Shown here piece by piece: positions 8,968 through 18,268 of a stretch of 40,308 nt of DNA. Below the pieces are notes generated by a model that was not told the origin of the DNA, did not search any database, and saw nothing but the letters and a program-made list of their open reading frames with translations. The stretch's first letter is position 1; every line of letters starts with the position of its first letter. Made by a program: the position numbers and the translations under genes. Origin of the DNA: Sphingobacteriia bacterium (GTDB lineage: Bacteria > Bacteroidota > Bacteroidia > Bacteroidales > TTA-H9); the NCBI GenBank assembly GCA_021286705.1, contig JAJTBW010000009.1:1-40308 (forward strand), read 5' to 3'.

Positions 8968-9237
8968 ATGAACAAACAAGATTTGATTGACGCAATGGCC
9001 GTGAACTCCGGCATTACAAAAACTGAAGCAAGAGTTGCTTTGGAGAGTCTCGTTGACGCAATGAAAGGCGCACTAAAAGGTGGTGATACCATCTCTTTAA
9101 CTGGATTTGGCTCTTTCCAAGTAGCCGAACGCTCAGCTCGTACTGCACGTAACCCAAAAACAGGTGAGACTATTAAAGTTGATGCCCGTAAAGTTGTAAG
9201 ATTTAAACCCGGCTCAAATTTAAAGGAGGGCTTATAG
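8968..9237 (+). CDS. HU-family histone-like DNA-binding protein
   Basis: 89 residues, the standard HU length. It begins MNKQDLIDAMAVNSGITKTEAR (dimerisation helices) and holds the family signature GFGSFQVAERSARTARNPKTG at about 46-66, with the DNA-binding arm and its conserved proline in RNPKTGE, then the basic end KVVRFKPGSNLKEGL. It binds and bends DNA non-specifically as a dimer and shapes the nucleoid. It is a single gene, preceded by an unusually long non-coding stretch and followed closely by a strong terminator. Confidence 0.96.
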   Translation: MNKQDLIDAMAVNSGITKTEARVALESLVDAMKGALKGGDTISLTGFGSFQVAERSARTARNPKTGETIKVDARKVVRFKPGSNLKEGL

Positions 9238-9260
9238 TCCTACAATCTGATATTTTTTTA

Positions 9261-9285
9261 AAACCGGCTTAATGCCGGTTTTTTT
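9261..9285 (+). terminator. Rho-independent terminator of the HU gene
   Basis: AAACCGGC, a 5 nt loop (TTAAT), then GCCGGTTT running into a T-tract, 24 bp after the HU stop. A perfect 8 bp stem. Confidence 0.92.
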
Positions 9286-9462
9286 GTTGTATTAGCTCTT
9301 TACAGAATCGCAATCGCTTCTTCTTTGCCTCTTCGTTGTAGTGCCCAATAAACACTATAATATTATCCATCTTATAAAGCCTCCATCATAAGACTGGCAT
9401 TTGTAAGGTACTGGTGAAAGAGCAGTAAGGGTTTAGAAATAATCTTTTTAATGTGTAACTCA

Positions 9463-10782
9463 TTAGAAAAGAACACTAAATTTCAAAAACAAATCCCAGT
9501 ATTTTTCCTGATTCATATCAGACCAATGAATGAGGAGGTGTCGGTATTGATATATCTGAAGTTGACAAAAAACGACAGAGGCAACAATTAGTGCTAAAGT
9601 CGTGTAACGCCAAAAGGGGGTTGTGGGTTTGTTTAAGAAGAGGGCAAGTGGAATAAATAGTATTGGAAGAAACTCTAAAAGAACTCTTACTGAGTAGGAG
9701 CCACCATACCACCAGTTCCACCAGGATGAAAGAAAGTAGATGGTAATGACCCAAAATGAGAAGAAAGTAGAAAGATGATAGTAGTCTTTACGATAAACCT
9801 CAAACGAAATGCTAAAGAGTAAGATGGCAATTGGGGTGTAAAGGAATAGCCCTTTTTTGTAACTGATTAAGAAGTCTAGCATGTGAGGATTTAGAAAGTT
9901 GAAGCCTTCTGATCCATAGCTATAAATAAACCAATAACCTGTTGATATTTTATAGAGTATAAGTTGGATGGAGCAGATAGATAAAAAGATTAGACTTGGA
10001 ACAACCCATCTATATCTTTCAAGAAATTTAGAAAGAAGATCATTTAGCTGATTAAAGTCGTTTGAGAGGAATGGTATTGATAAGATCAGAATTGCGTTTA
10101 TGGGTCTTATAAGACAGATGAGTCCAAATATTACAGAGGTTGTTATAAGTAAAGAGAGCTTAAATGAGGTAAGAAGGCGTTTAATAAGAAAGATAAAGGC
10201 GGAGAAGAGTGAAAAGGAGTAGATATGAGAAGTGCCAGGCTCTACGGCAGCGTAGTAGAGTAAATTGGTTGAGAATGTTATTGCAAGCAGGATTAAACTA
10301 ATATTGAGAGGTGTAATTTGATAAAGCTCTAATGTTTGTTTTAAGAAGTAGAGGCCAAGTATCAAGTAGAATATTCCTGCAAGATTAATAAGAATAAAGT
10401 AGGGTTTTGAATAGCCATCATTATCGTATCCAAGGAGATTGGCTGTATAATGAGCCATTAAAAAGAAGGGCAGTTGCATAACCGCTGTGCCGACATAATA
10501 CTTATTGATTATTTTGCCATCTGGAGATCCGGTTCGGTATTCATAATAGAAAGCGGAATCATATTTTTCTCCTTCAATTTTAGAAGTGAAAGCAAAATTT
10601 AAGTCGTGGTATACAAAAACCGCTGGAAGCCAAGCATAATAACCACGAGCATCAGCTTCAAGGATTCCAAGGTGTTGTTTGTCTTTACCCCATTGAATAT
10701 TTGAGGAGAAGAAGAGGGTTATAAGGAGGACAAACAGTAAAGTAAGAAGTGGAGAATTGTAGAATATCCGGGACTTATTCAT
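9463..10782 (-). CDS. Polytopic membrane protein, GT-C glycosyltransferase-like
   Basis: 439 residues, mostly hydrophobic, with roughly ten or more predicted membrane segments. After the first segment comes an exported loop, GILEADARGYYAWLPAVFVY, with the acidic ExD pair and aromatic run typical of the first loop of ArnT/PMT-type (GT-C) enzymes, which use lipid-linked sugars. A later charged loop (SSWWNWWYGGSYSVRVLLEF) is also conserved-looking. The likely role is transfer of a sugar to a lipid or surface glycan at the outer face of the inner membrane, but no family can be named with certainty. Its start overlaps the pseudouridine synthase gene by 8 bp, so the two share a transcript, although their functions look unrelated. 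Confidence 0.6.
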   Translation of the reverse strand: MNKSRIFYNSPLLTLLFVLLITLFFSSNIQWGKDKQHLGILEADARGYYAWLPAVFVYHDLNFAFTSKIEGEKYDSAFYYEYRTGSPDGKIINKYYVGTAVMQLPFFLMAHYTANLLGYDNDGYSKPYFILINLAGIFYLILGLYFLKQTLELYQITPLNISLILLAITFSTNLLYYAAVEPGTSHIYSFSLFSAFIFLIKRLLTSFKLSLLITTSVIFGLICLIRPINAILILSIPFLSNDFNQLNDLLSKFLERYRWVVPSLIFLSICSIQLILYKISTGYWFIYSYGSEGFNFLNPHMLDFLISYKKGLFLYTPIAILLFSISFEVYRKDYYHLSTFFSFWVITIYFLSSWWNWWYGGSYSVRVLLEFLPILFIPLALFLNKPTTPFWRYTTLALIVASVVFCQLQIYQYRHLLIHWSDMNQEKYWDLFLKFSVLF

Positions 10783-11698
10783 TGGTATAATCAGATTCTT
10801 TTCTAATTATCTTATAGAAGCTGATGGGTACGGAGGTATCGAAGTTCATTGTTTGATTTGAGACAGGATGGGGGAACGAGAGCGTTTGAGCGTGTAAACC
10901 AAGGCGTTTCAATGGGTTTGATCGGGCTCCATACTTTTTGTCACCCGCAATAGGATGACCTATACTGGCGAGGTGGGCTCTGATTTGGTTTTTCTTTCCT
11001 GTTTCGAGAGTAACTTCAAGTAGAGCATACTTTCGGTCAGACTTCAGTGTTTTGTAGTGAGATACAGCCAATTGTCCTTTGATAGGATTATTAGAGATAT
11101 TCATTTTAAAGGCCTTATCTTCTTCTAGGTAAGTTTTAATAGTGTCTTGAGGAGGATCAGGGACTCCTTCGGTTAGTGCCACGTATTTACGGTTTATAGC
11201 AGTATGATCCCAGTTTCGTTGAAGTTTCTCTCTGATTGCTTCGTTTTTTGCAAAGAGCATAAGTCCTGATGTGTCACGATCAAGACGATGCACAATGTAG
11301 AGTCCTTTGTCAGGTTGTGTGTTTTTGATGTAATCACGAAGAATGAAGTAGGCTGTTTTTTCTCTCTCTTTGTTAGTGGCGATAGAGAGGAGCCCGGCAT
11401 TTTTATTAATAACAATTATCGCGTCATCTTCAAAGATGATCTTAAATTCGTTGAAGTAAGGTTTTGGGGCTTGTTTATTCCAGTCGATAACTACTTTATC
11501 GTTAGCTTTCAGAATAAAGTTAAAGGAGGTCACAATGTTGCCATTAACCGTAATTTGACGACCGGCAAGGACCTTTTTAAGTAGGGGACGCCCTTTTTCG
11601 GGCATCAGATTGACTAAAGAGGATAGTAATTCACCTTCGGTGTTAATGTCAAAGGATGTCGAAGGTTTGATTTGAGGTTTAGAGCGACGGTTGTCCAT
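10775..11698 (-). CDS. RluA-family pseudouridine synthase with S4 domain
   Basis: 307 residues from ATG at 11698. An S4 RNA-binding domain lies at about 25-75 (LLKKVLAGRQITVNG). The catalytic domain starts near 83 (IIFEDDAIIVINKNAGLL) and has the active-site motif HRLDRDTSG at 137-145, with D140 the nucleophile, then the conserved basic stretch KKNQIRAHLASIGHPIAGDKK in the C-terminal half. It converts specific uridines in rRNA or tRNA to pseudouridine; the site cannot be told. An in-frame TTG at 11719 was rejected because it lies inside the -7 promoter element. First gene of a two-gene unit; overlaps the next by 8 bp. Confidence 0.93.
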   Translation of the reverse strand: MDNRRSKPQIKPSTSFDINTEGELLSSLVNLMPEKGRPLLKKVLAGRQITVNGNIVTSFNFILKANDKVVIDWNKQAPKPYFNEFKIIFEDDAIIVINKNAGLLSIATNKEREKTAYFILRDYIKNTQPDKGLYIVHRLDRDTSGLMLFAKNEAIREKLQRNWDHTAINRKYVALTEGVPDPPQDTIKTYLEEDKAFKMNISNNPIKGQLAVSHYKTLKSDRKYALLEVTLETGKKNQIRAHLASIGHPIAGDKKYGARSNPLKRLGLHAQTLSFPHPVSNQTMNFDTSVPISFYKIIRKESDYTNE

Positions 11699-11716
11699 TT
11701 TATAACGAATAATATG

Positions 11717-11724
11717 CAAAGATA
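11717..11724 (-). promoter_or_regulatory. -7 element of the pseudouridine synthase gene
   Basis: The minus strand reads TATCTTTG followed by C, a perfect TAnnTTTG, with the ATG at 11698 19 nt downstream. Confidence 0.65.
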
Positions 11725-11780
11725 GGAAAAAGAGGGTGTCCAGGATTGGACATGGTATGATAGTGGAGATAATAGCAATA

Positions 11781-11817
11781 CAAAAGAAAGAGGGTACCCC
11801 AGTTAGGGGTACCCTCT
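11781..11817 (-). terminator. Rho-independent terminator of the RRM protein gene
   Basis: A perfect 12 bp stem (AGAGGGTACCCC / GGGGTACCCTCT) with a 5 nt loop, followed on the minus strand by TTTCTTTTG. It lies 25 bp after the stop at 11842. Confidence 0.9.
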
Positions 11818-11841
11818 ATGTTGCACGATTTAAGAATCGAA

Positions 11842-12195
11842 TTAGTATCTGGGTCTGCGATCGCCACTACCACCACCACGGTTGAAACCACCGCTATGAT
11901 GTTCGCCACCACCACGGTTGAAACCGCCGGTTCTGCGAGGACCTGTGCTTTCTCTTCTTTCTTCAGATTTGTTAACAACGATAGTACGTCCGTTAACTTC
12001 AGCGCCGTTGAGTTCTTCAATAGCTTTTAGAGCGCTCTCATCATCGGGCATTTCTACGAAGCCAAAACCTTTACTGCGACGGGTGAACTTGTCGGTGATA
12101 ATACGGGCTGCTGAAACTTCACCGTAAGCTTCAAAGAACTCCCTGAGATCTGCCTCTACGATACTGTATGGAAGACTTCCAACGAAAATATTCAT
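11842..12195 (-). CDS. RRM-domain RNA-binding protein with Gly/Arg-rich tail
   Basis: 117 residues. One RNA recognition motif spans 1-78, with RNP-2 IFVGSL (3-8) and RNP-1 KGFGFVEM (42-49), whose aromatics stack on RNA. The tail (90-117) is Gly/Arg-rich with the repeat GGFNRGGG twice, ending GDRRPRY. Such small RRM proteins are common in Bacteroidota and cyanobacteria; some are cold-induced and act as RNA chaperones, and Bacteroidota RRM proteins have been linked to post-transcriptional control. Its own promoter and strong terminator make it a single-gene unit. Confidence 0.93.
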   Translation of the reverse strand: MNIFVGSLPYSIVEADLREFFEAYGEVSAARIITDKFTRRSKGFGFVEMPDDESALKAIEELNGAEVNGRTIVVNKSEERRESTGPRRTGGFNRGGGEHHSGGFNRGGGSGDRRPRY

Positions 12196-12229
12196 AATGA
12201 ATGTTTGTTAATGAATGATAATATAGCTA

Positions 12230-12237
12230 CAAATGTA
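12230..12237 (-). promoter_or_regulatory. -7 element of the RRM protein gene
   Basis: The minus strand reads TACATTTG (TAnnTTTG) 35 nt upstream of the ATG at 12195. A TTG (minus strand 12262-12260) is a possible -33 element, with about 22 nt between them. Confidence 0.55.
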
Positions 12238-12366
12238 GTTTCTTAAGAGATGCGTTTTACAACTTATTGTCTTTTGAGGGAGAAAAAGTTGTATTTTGTT
12301 TATTCATCAGTGAATTACCTCCGTTCAGCTTGTCTTCTGGGGCCAATACTTCAAGCGATTCATCCG

Positions 12367-12408
12367 AAAAAGTGTGCAATGATACGGTTAAATTATCATA
12401 TGCACACT
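12367..12408 (-). terminator. Hairpin with T-run, probable ndh terminator
   Basis: AGTGTGCA(A)TGAT pairs with ATCAT(A)TGCACACT, a 13 bp stem with one bulge and a loop of about 11 nt. On the minus strand it is followed by TTTTT. It lies about 85 bp past the ndh stop and upstream of the RRM promoter. Confidence 0.55.
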
Positions 12409-12491
12409 ATCCGACATCATTTTTTTATAAATATTTTCACTTTTTTCTCTTCGGAGGGTAGTTTGGAGCTGATTTTTGCGGTTTAACCCCT

Positions 12492-13763
12492 TTAAAATGC
12501 CGAATCGTTTTTCTTTACACCTGGGCGGTCATTTGAAAGAATAAGTCTTAACGATGAATCAGATGTCATATAACTCCAAGCCCAGTTAATAAAAATGATC
12601 AGTTTATTTTTTACACTGAGGATTAGCATAAGGTGAAGGAACATCCAGATTAGCCAAGCAAGTGTTCCTGAGAATTTTATTTTTGGAAGATCAACTACTG
12701 CTTTATGTTTGCCAACGGTGGCCATAGATCCCAGATCTTTGTATTCGTACTCTTTTTGCGGTTTGCCTAAAGAGATAGCATTAAGGTTTTTTGCGAGATT
12801 TTTAGCTTGGTTAATAGCCACGTTTGCAACTTGTGGATGGCCTTGTGGGTAATTTGGAGTTGTCATTAAAGCGATGTCCCCAATCGCATAGATGTCTGAA
12901 TATCCTTCAACTTTGTTAAATCTATCAACTTTAATTCTGTTGTTTTTAGTTACAACCTCTGAAGAGAGACCCGGAATTATATTCCCTGTAACTCCAGCGG
13001 CCCAGATTACGCTCTTTGATTGAAGTTCTTGACCATTGCTCAGTTTGACCAATGAACCATTATAGGAAGTAACAAATGTTCCGGTGATTAGATCTACACC
13101 TAACTGTTTAAGATATACTGCTGACTTAGTTCTGGCATTCTCACTCATGTTTCCAAGAGGAGAGTTCCCTCCTTCAATAAGGATGATTTTCAGTTTTGTG
13201 AAATCGTAGTCAGGATAATCTTTGGGGAGAATATTGATTTTTGTTTCAGCAAAGGCTCCTGCCAATTCAACACCTGTAGGACCTGCCCCAACTATGACTA
13301 TATTAAAAAGCGAATCAGGGTTTCGTTCCATCTGATTAAATACATCCTCGAAATTGAGTAGTATCTTGTTCCTTACGTTTATTGACTCAAAGGTTGTTTT
13401 AAGAGGCCATGCATTAGACTCGATCTCTTTATTGCCAAAAAAATTGGTTTTACAACCTGTTGCTATAACCAAAGTGTCGTATTCAATCTCTCCTATCCCT
13501 GTTTTAAGGCATTTATTGTTGGGATCAATCTCAAAAACATCGGCCATCCTGATTTGGATGTTCTTAGAGTTTTGAAAGATTTTGCGCAAAGGAAAAGAGA
13601 TACTCGAAGGCTCAATTCTGGATGTTGCTACCTGGTAGAATAGAGGTTGAAATTGATGGTGGTTAAGCCTGTCAATCAGTGTAATCTCTGTATCTGATAA
13701 AGCTAAATTTTTTGCAAGTTGCAGTCCCGCAAATCCACCCCCGATTATAACTATTTTTTTCAC
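12492..13763 (-). CDS. ndh: Type II NADH dehydrogenase (NDH-2)
   Basis: 423 residues. FAD-binding Rossmann motif GGGFAG at 8-13 with the acidic end of strand 2 at D31; the conserved HHQFQPLFYQVAT at 35-47; NADH-binding motif VGAGPTGVELAG at 158-169; and the FAD-contact motif YAIGDIAL at 292-299. The C-terminal part (about 364-405, LAWLIWMFLHLMLIL) is hydrophobic, as in NDH-2, which sits on the membrane through such helices. It passes electrons from NADH to quinone without pumping protons. The start is GTG at 13763, directly before KKIVIIGGGF; no in-frame ATG precedes it nearby. It is divergent from the efflux operon and transcribed alone. Confidence 0.92.
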   Translation of the reverse strand: MKKIVIIGGGFAGLQLAKNLALSDTEITLIDRLNHHQFQPLFYQVATSRIEPSSISFPLRKIFQNSKNIQIRMADVFEIDPNNKCLKTGIGEIEYDTLVIATGCKTNFFGNKEIESNAWPLKTTFESINVRNKILLNFEDVFNQMERNPDSLFNIVIVGAGPTGVELAGAFAETKINILPKDYPDYDFTKLKIILIEGGNSPLGNMSENARTKSAVYLKQLGVDLITGTFVTSYNGSLVKLSNGQELQSKSVIWAAGVTGNIIPGLSSEVVTKNNRIKVDRFNKVEGYSDIYAIGDIALMTTPNYPQGHPQVANVAINQAKNLAKNLNAISLGKPQKEYEYKDLGSMATVGKHKAVVDLPKIKFSGTLAWLIWMFLHLMLILSVKNKLIIFINWAWSYMTSDSSLRLILSNDRPGVKKNDSAF

Positions 13764-13943
13764 TGTTCACTTGATTTATCCCTATCAAACAAGGTAGTTT
13801 CACTTTTGTTAGCATTAATATTAAAAATCCCCTAAAGGGTTGTGATTATTGTATATTAGAAAAACAATCAAAAACAGGTCATGTGAATATGACTTTTATG
13901 TACTGTAAAGTAGCATAATAACAATTTTTAAAATTTTGACTAT

Positions 13944-15110
13944 ATGAGATTATTAACCAAGATGAAAAGCGTAATGGTATTTACGGTAGTTATCTTTTTT
14001 GTTTCATGCTCAGGCGGGAAAAAGCAACAGCAGATGCCGGCAATAAAAGTACCGGTGGTAAATGTAATCCAACAGGATGTCCCACTGGTGGTTTCTTTTG
14101 CTGGTCAGATTTACAGCGATGCCGATGTTGGTGTAGCTTCAAGGGTAGAGGGTCAGGTTGTTGGCATACATTTTAAAGAGGGTAGTAGAGTCAAAAAGGG
14201 TGATCTGTTATACACTATTGATCCAATTGTCTATCAAAATAAAGTTGATCAAGCTGAAGGAAATTTAGCCGAAGCACAGACTTACTTAATTAAAGCTAAG
14301 TCTGATCTTGCCAGAATTGAGCCATTAGCTAAGATTAATGCCGTAAGCCAGAAAGATCTCCAGTCAGCACAAGCACAGGTTGAGGCTTATGAGTCAAGAG
14401 TTAAAGCTATGCTTGCAGTAAAAAATAATGCGAAAACGGAGTTAGGTTATACAAGGATAACTGCTCCTATAGATGGCGTCATAGGCATTTCTCAAGTGCA
14501 GGTTGGAGCGTATGTCGGCATGATGTCTAGTAAGGTATTAAATACGATTTCTCAGACTGATGTGGTTAAGTTCCGGTTTGCCGTATCTGAGAAGGATTAT
14601 TTGAAGTTTATTAGTTTAGCTGAAGATGCAAAGGAAAAAGAGAGAAAACTTGCTACAGATATGACTTTAACTTTATCAGATGGTAGTACCTATCCGCATA
14701 AGGGGAAGTTTCATTTTGCTGATAGACAGATTGACCCAACTACAGGTGCACTTCTAATGGAGGCCATTTTCCCAAACCCTGATCGGTTTCTCAAAAGTGG
14801 TATGTATGGGAAGATTAATTTTGAGATTGGTATTCAATCAGGCGCGATGCTAGTTCCTTTAGCAAGTGTTACTGAGATGCAAGGCAACTATCTGATTCAG
14901 GTGGTTGGTGATAGTAATAAAGTTGTCCAAAAGCCTGTAAAACCAGCTTCAGTATATTCTAATGCGTATATAATTGAATCAGGTCTTGAGTTAGCTGACA
15001 AGGTGATTATGGGTGGATCAATGATTATTCGAAATGGAATGTTTATCACTCCTGAGCCAGTTGAATGGTCAGTTGGTGCTACTTCGCCATCTCTAGAGAA
15101 GGGTAAATAA
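13944..15110 (+). CDS. RND efflux periplasmic adaptor (AcrA/MexA-like lipoprotein)
   Basis: 388 residues. A lipoprotein signal ends at FVSC with Cys22 as the lipidated residue. The order is membrane-fusion-protein-like: barrel-sandwich (lipoyl) half YSDADVGVASRVEGQVVGI, an alpha-helical hairpin at about 95-150 rich in Ala/Gln/Lys (VDQAEGNLAEAQTYLIKAKS), the second lipoyl half TRITAPIDGVIGISQVQVG, then the beta-barrel domain. It joins the inner-membrane pump to the outer-membrane channel. First gene of a tight plus-strand unit; the pump gene starts 17 bp after its stop. No regulator gene adjoins it, and no perfect TAnnTTTG was found upstream. Confidence 0.94.
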   Translation: MRLLTKMKSVMVFTVVIFFVSCSGGKKQQQMPAIKVPVVNVIQQDVPLVVSFAGQIYSDADVGVASRVEGQVVGIHFKEGSRVKKGDLLYTIDPIVYQNKVDQAEGNLAEAQTYLIKAKSDLARIEPLAKINAVSQKDLQSAQAQVEAYESRVKAMLAVKNNAKTELGYTRITAPIDGVIGISQVQVGAYVGMMSSKVLNTISQTDVVKFRFAVSEKDYLKFISLAEDAKEKERKLATDMTLTLSDGSTYPHKGKFHFADRQIDPTTGALLMEAIFPNPDRFLKSGMYGKINFEIGIQSGAMLVPLASVTEMQGNYLIQVVGDSNKVVQKPVKPASVYSNAYIIESGLELADKVIMGGSMIIRNGMFITPEPVEWSVGATSPSLEKGK

Positions 15111-15127
15111 TCTAAAAAGAGACGACA

Positions 15128-18100
15128 ATGGGAGAATTTTTTATTCGTAGGCCAATAGTGGCCATGGTAATATCCATCTTAATCGTTCTGCTCGGATTGT
15201 TTGCTTTAAACAGTGTCCCAGTTGAACAGTATCCGAATATTACGCCACCTTCTATCAATATCACTGCGAATTTTTCAGGTGCAAGTGCGGTTAGTGTTGA
15301 GCAAGCCGTCGCAACACCTATAGAACAAAAGATGAACGGTATTGAGAATATGATTTACATGCGGAGTACCAATACTTCTGATGGTAAGATGAGTCTTGCT
15401 GTGACGTTTGATGTAGGTACTGATCTCGATAATGCAAATATGCTAACTCAGAATAGAGTAAAGCAGGCTGAGCCTTTTATGCCGTCAGTAATTAAACAGA
15501 CAGGTATTCAGATAAAAAAGTCAAATGCTTTTCCTCTTTTAATCGTTTCGTTAAACTCATCAAATCCGCTTTATGATGCAGAGTTTCTAAGTAATTATGC
15601 CAACATCAATATGGTCGATATCCTAAGTCGTGTTCCTGGTGTTGGTGAGATTTCTTTGTATGGTGGAGCTGAATATGCTATGAGAATTTGGCTTAAACCA
15701 GATATGATGGCGAAATTAGGAGTCACTGTTGATGATATCCGTAGTGCGCTGAATGACCAGAATGCTATAGCTCCTGGAGGAAAATTTGGAGCTGAGCCTT
15801 CCCCCAAAGGCACGGCATTTACCTACTCAGTCATGTTACAAGATCGGTTGGTATCTGAAGAGGAGTTTGGCAATATCATTCTTAAGAGTAATAGTGAAGC
15901 TGCAACAATTCGTCTTAAGGATGTAGCCCGTGTCAAAATGGGCGCTGATAATTATTTTTCATTTAGTAGGCGTAACGGTGATCCAACGGCATTGATAGGG
16001 ATATTCCAGATACCGGGTAGTAATGCGTTACAGGTTGCTGAATCTGTGAAGGCGAAGCTGAAAGAGTTAGAACAGGATTTCCCTGAAGGTCTCTCTCAAA
16101 CGGTCAGCCTTGACACTACCTTAGCTATTACCGCAGGTATAGATGAGATTGTGCATACTCTACTGGAGGCGGTGTTTCTAGTAATTGTGGTTGTCTTTAT
16201 CTTCTTGCAGAATTGGCGTGCAACTTTAATTCCTCTCCTGACTGTTCCTGTTTCATTAATCGGAGCTATTGCGGTTTTTCCTCTTCTTGGTTTTTCAGTC
16301 AATGTGCTCTCTTTGTTAGGGTTGGTTTTAGCCATTGGTATTGTAGTTGATGATGCTATTGTTGTGGTTGAAGCTGTTATGCATCATATTGAACATGGGA
16401 AATCACCTCGTGAAGCCACTATTCAGGCAATGAAAGAGGTGTCAGGGCCGGTAATTGCGATAGCATTGATTCTAATAGCCGTTTTTGTCCCTGTTGCATT
16501 TACACCTGGTATTACAGGCCAGTTCTATAAACAATTCGCTATTACTATTGCCGTTTCAGTTGCTTTCTCAGCGTTGAATGCCTTAACGTTAAGTCCTGCA
16601 CTAAGTGCAATGTTATTAAAGCCCACTAAACCTGTTAGTGAACAAAAGGGGCCATTAGCCTGGTTCTTTGCAAAGTTTAACATTGTTTTTGATAAGGTAA
16701 CAGGCGGGTATACCGGAATGGCCGGATACTTTGCCCGTAAAACGGTTAGATTGGTGATTGCTATTCTTATTATTAGTGGCGGAGCCGTGCTTTTAGGTTT
16801 GAAAGTTCCATCAGGCTTTGTTCCTGAAGAAGATCAAGGCTTTTTTATGGTCAGTGTGATGTTGCCGGATGCTTCTTCTCTTCAACGAACCGATGTGGTT
16901 TGCCGCAAAGTGGAAGCGGTTCTCTCTAAAGAAAAAGATCTTGATTCATATAGTGGTATTATGGGCTTTAGCCTACTTTCTAATGCCATTCAATCAAATG
17001 CTGCCTTCTTCTTTGTCTCAACAAAAGAATGGAGTAACAGGGAGCAGACAGTAGCTCAGCTGGTTCAAAAGCTTAATGGAATGTTTGCTTTTGCAATTCC
17101 TGATGCAACAGTATATGCTTTTGGACCGCCCCCTGTATCAGGACTTGGTACTGGTGCCGGATTTACAATGATGCTTCAGGATAGAGGTGGTAATACTCCT
17201 CAATATCTGCAAATGAATGCCTATAAATTCCTTGCAGCCGCAAGCCAGAGACCCGAAATTGGTCGCGTATCTACCTTGTTTAATGCGGCTTCACCTCAAG
17301 TTAAACTTGATATTGACAGAGAAAAAGCAATGAAGCTTGGAATTAGTACCTCTCAGATCTCTTCAACGATTGGGGCGTTCCTCGGAGGTCAATACATTAA
17401 TGACTTCAATAAATATGGTAGACAGTATAAGGTCTTTATACAAAGTGACGGTATTTATAGGGTCTCTCCTGATGATCTGACCAATATCTACGTTAGAAGT
17501 AATAAAGGCGAGATGTTTCCACTTACTACGGTGGTTTCTGCTCAAAAAATCAGTGGCCCTGAGTTCACTAACAGGTTTAATCTCTATCGCTCGGCTGAAT
17601 TAAGTGGGATTCCTGCAAAAGGTTATACTTCAGAGGATGCATTGAATGCTCTTGAAGAGGTTGCAAAACAGGTTCTTCCTCAGGATATGGGTTATGAATG
17701 GGCTAATATGTCTTACCAGGAGAGAAAAGCAGGTGGCTCAGCTGCAAGTGTCTTTATGATGGCTCTGATTTTTGTGTTCTTGATCTTAGCTGCTCAATAT
17801 GAAAGTTGGAAGTTACCCTTCAGCGTTTTATTAGGTACCCCTTTTGCATTGCTAGGGGCGTTTTTAGGTCTGTTCTTGGCAAGGTTTGGGAGTGAAGGCT
17901 ACCTGAATAATATTTTTGCCCAGATTGGCTTGGTGCTTCTACTAGGATTAGCTGCTAAAAATGCCATCTTAATCGTAGAGTTTGCTAAGATGAAACATGA
18001 AGAGGGGATGAGTCTGTTAGATTCGGCCATGTACTCTGCTAAGTTGAGATTTAGGCCCATTCTTATGACTGCATTTGCCTTCATTCTTGGGGTAGTACCT

Positions 18101-18268
18101 CTGCTAACAGCTTCTGGAGCGGGTGCTGAATCACGTAAAGTTATGGGCATGACTGTATTTAGCGGAATGCTGGTAGCGACTGTCTTAGGAGTCGTTTTAA
18201 TACCTGCTCTGTATGTTTTTATTGAGCGTTTGGGAAAAAAGAAAGAAATAAGTAAGACCGATGAATAA
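15128..18268 (+). CDS. RND multidrug efflux pump, HAE-1 family (AcrB-like)
   Basis: 1046 residues, full length for AcrB-type pumps. It begins MGEFFIRRPIVAMVISILIV (first membrane helix) and has the two-fold repeated plan of 12 helices and two large periplasmic loops. The proton-relay residues are present: D408 and D409 in VVDDAIVVVEAV (AcrB D407/D408) and K944 in GLAAKNAILIVEF (AcrB K940). It is expected to expel lipophilic drugs, bile-salt-like or detergent compounds by proton antiport; substrates cannot be predicted. Its stop overlaps the start of the outer-membrane channel gene by 8 bp, showing translational coupling. Confidence 0.96.
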   Translation: MGEFFIRRPIVAMVISILIVLLGLFALNSVPVEQYPNITPPSINITANFSGASAVSVEQAVATPIEQKMNGIENMIYMRSTNTSDGKMSLAVTFDVGTDLDNANMLTQNRVKQAEPFMPSVIKQTGIQIKKSNAFPLLIVSLNSSNPLYDAEFLSNYANINMVDILSRVPGVGEISLYGGAEYAMRIWLKPDMMAKLGVTVDDIRSALNDQNAIAPGGKFGAEPSPKGTAFTYSVMLQDRLVSEEEFGNIILKSNSEAATIRLKDVARVKMGADNYFSFSRRNGDPTALIGIFQIPGSNALQVAESVKAKLKELEQDFPEGLSQTVSLDTTLAITAGIDEIVHTLLEAVFLVIVVVFIFLQNWRATLIPLLTVPVSLIGAIAVFPLLGFSVNVLSLLGLVLAIGIVVDDAIVVVEAVMHHIEHGKSPREATIQAMKEVSGPVIAIALILIAVFVPVAFTPGITGQFYKQFAITIAVSVAFSALNALTLSPALSAMLLKPTKPVSEQKGPLAWFFAKFNIVFDKVTGGYTGMAGYFARKTVRLVIAILIISGGAVLLGLKVPSGFVPEEDQGFFMVSVMLPDASSLQRTDVVCRKVEAVLSKEKDLDSYSGIMGFSLLSNAIQSNAAFFFVSTKEWSNREQTVAQLVQKLNGMFAFAIPDATVYAFGPPPVSGLGTGAGFTMMLQDRGGNTPQYLQMNAYKFLAAASQRPEIGRVSTLFNAASPQVKLDIDREKAMKLGISTSQISSTIGAFLGGQYINDFNKYGRQYKVFIQSDGIYRVSPDDLTNIYVRSNKGEMFPLTTVVSAQKISGPEFTNRFNLYRSAELSGIPAKGYTSEDALNALEEVAKQVLPQDMGYEWANMSYQERKAGGSAASVFMMALIFVFLILAAQYESWKLPFSVLLGTPFALLGAFLGLFLARFGSEGYLNNIFAQIGLVLLLGLAAKNAILIVEFAKMKHEEGMSLLDSAMYSAKLRFRPILMTAFAFILGVVPLLTASGAGAESRKVMGMTVFSGMLVATVLGVVLIPALYVFIERLGKKKEISKTDE

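Noticed and set aside
11288..11584. Plus-strand frame of 98 codons
   Set aside because: Antisense to the RluA-type gene, including its conserved HRLDRDTSG region.
12250..12486. Two overlapping plus-strand frames of 78 and 64 codons in the ndh-RRM gap
   Set aside because: Low-complexity translation, no promoter, and they cross the hairpin that acts as the ndh terminator on the other strand.
13843..13870. Possible operator TGATTATTGT...ACAATCA upstream of the efflux genes
   Set aside because: Arms match only with a 3 nt insertion in AT-rich DNA and there is no regulator gene nearby; not distinguishable from chance.
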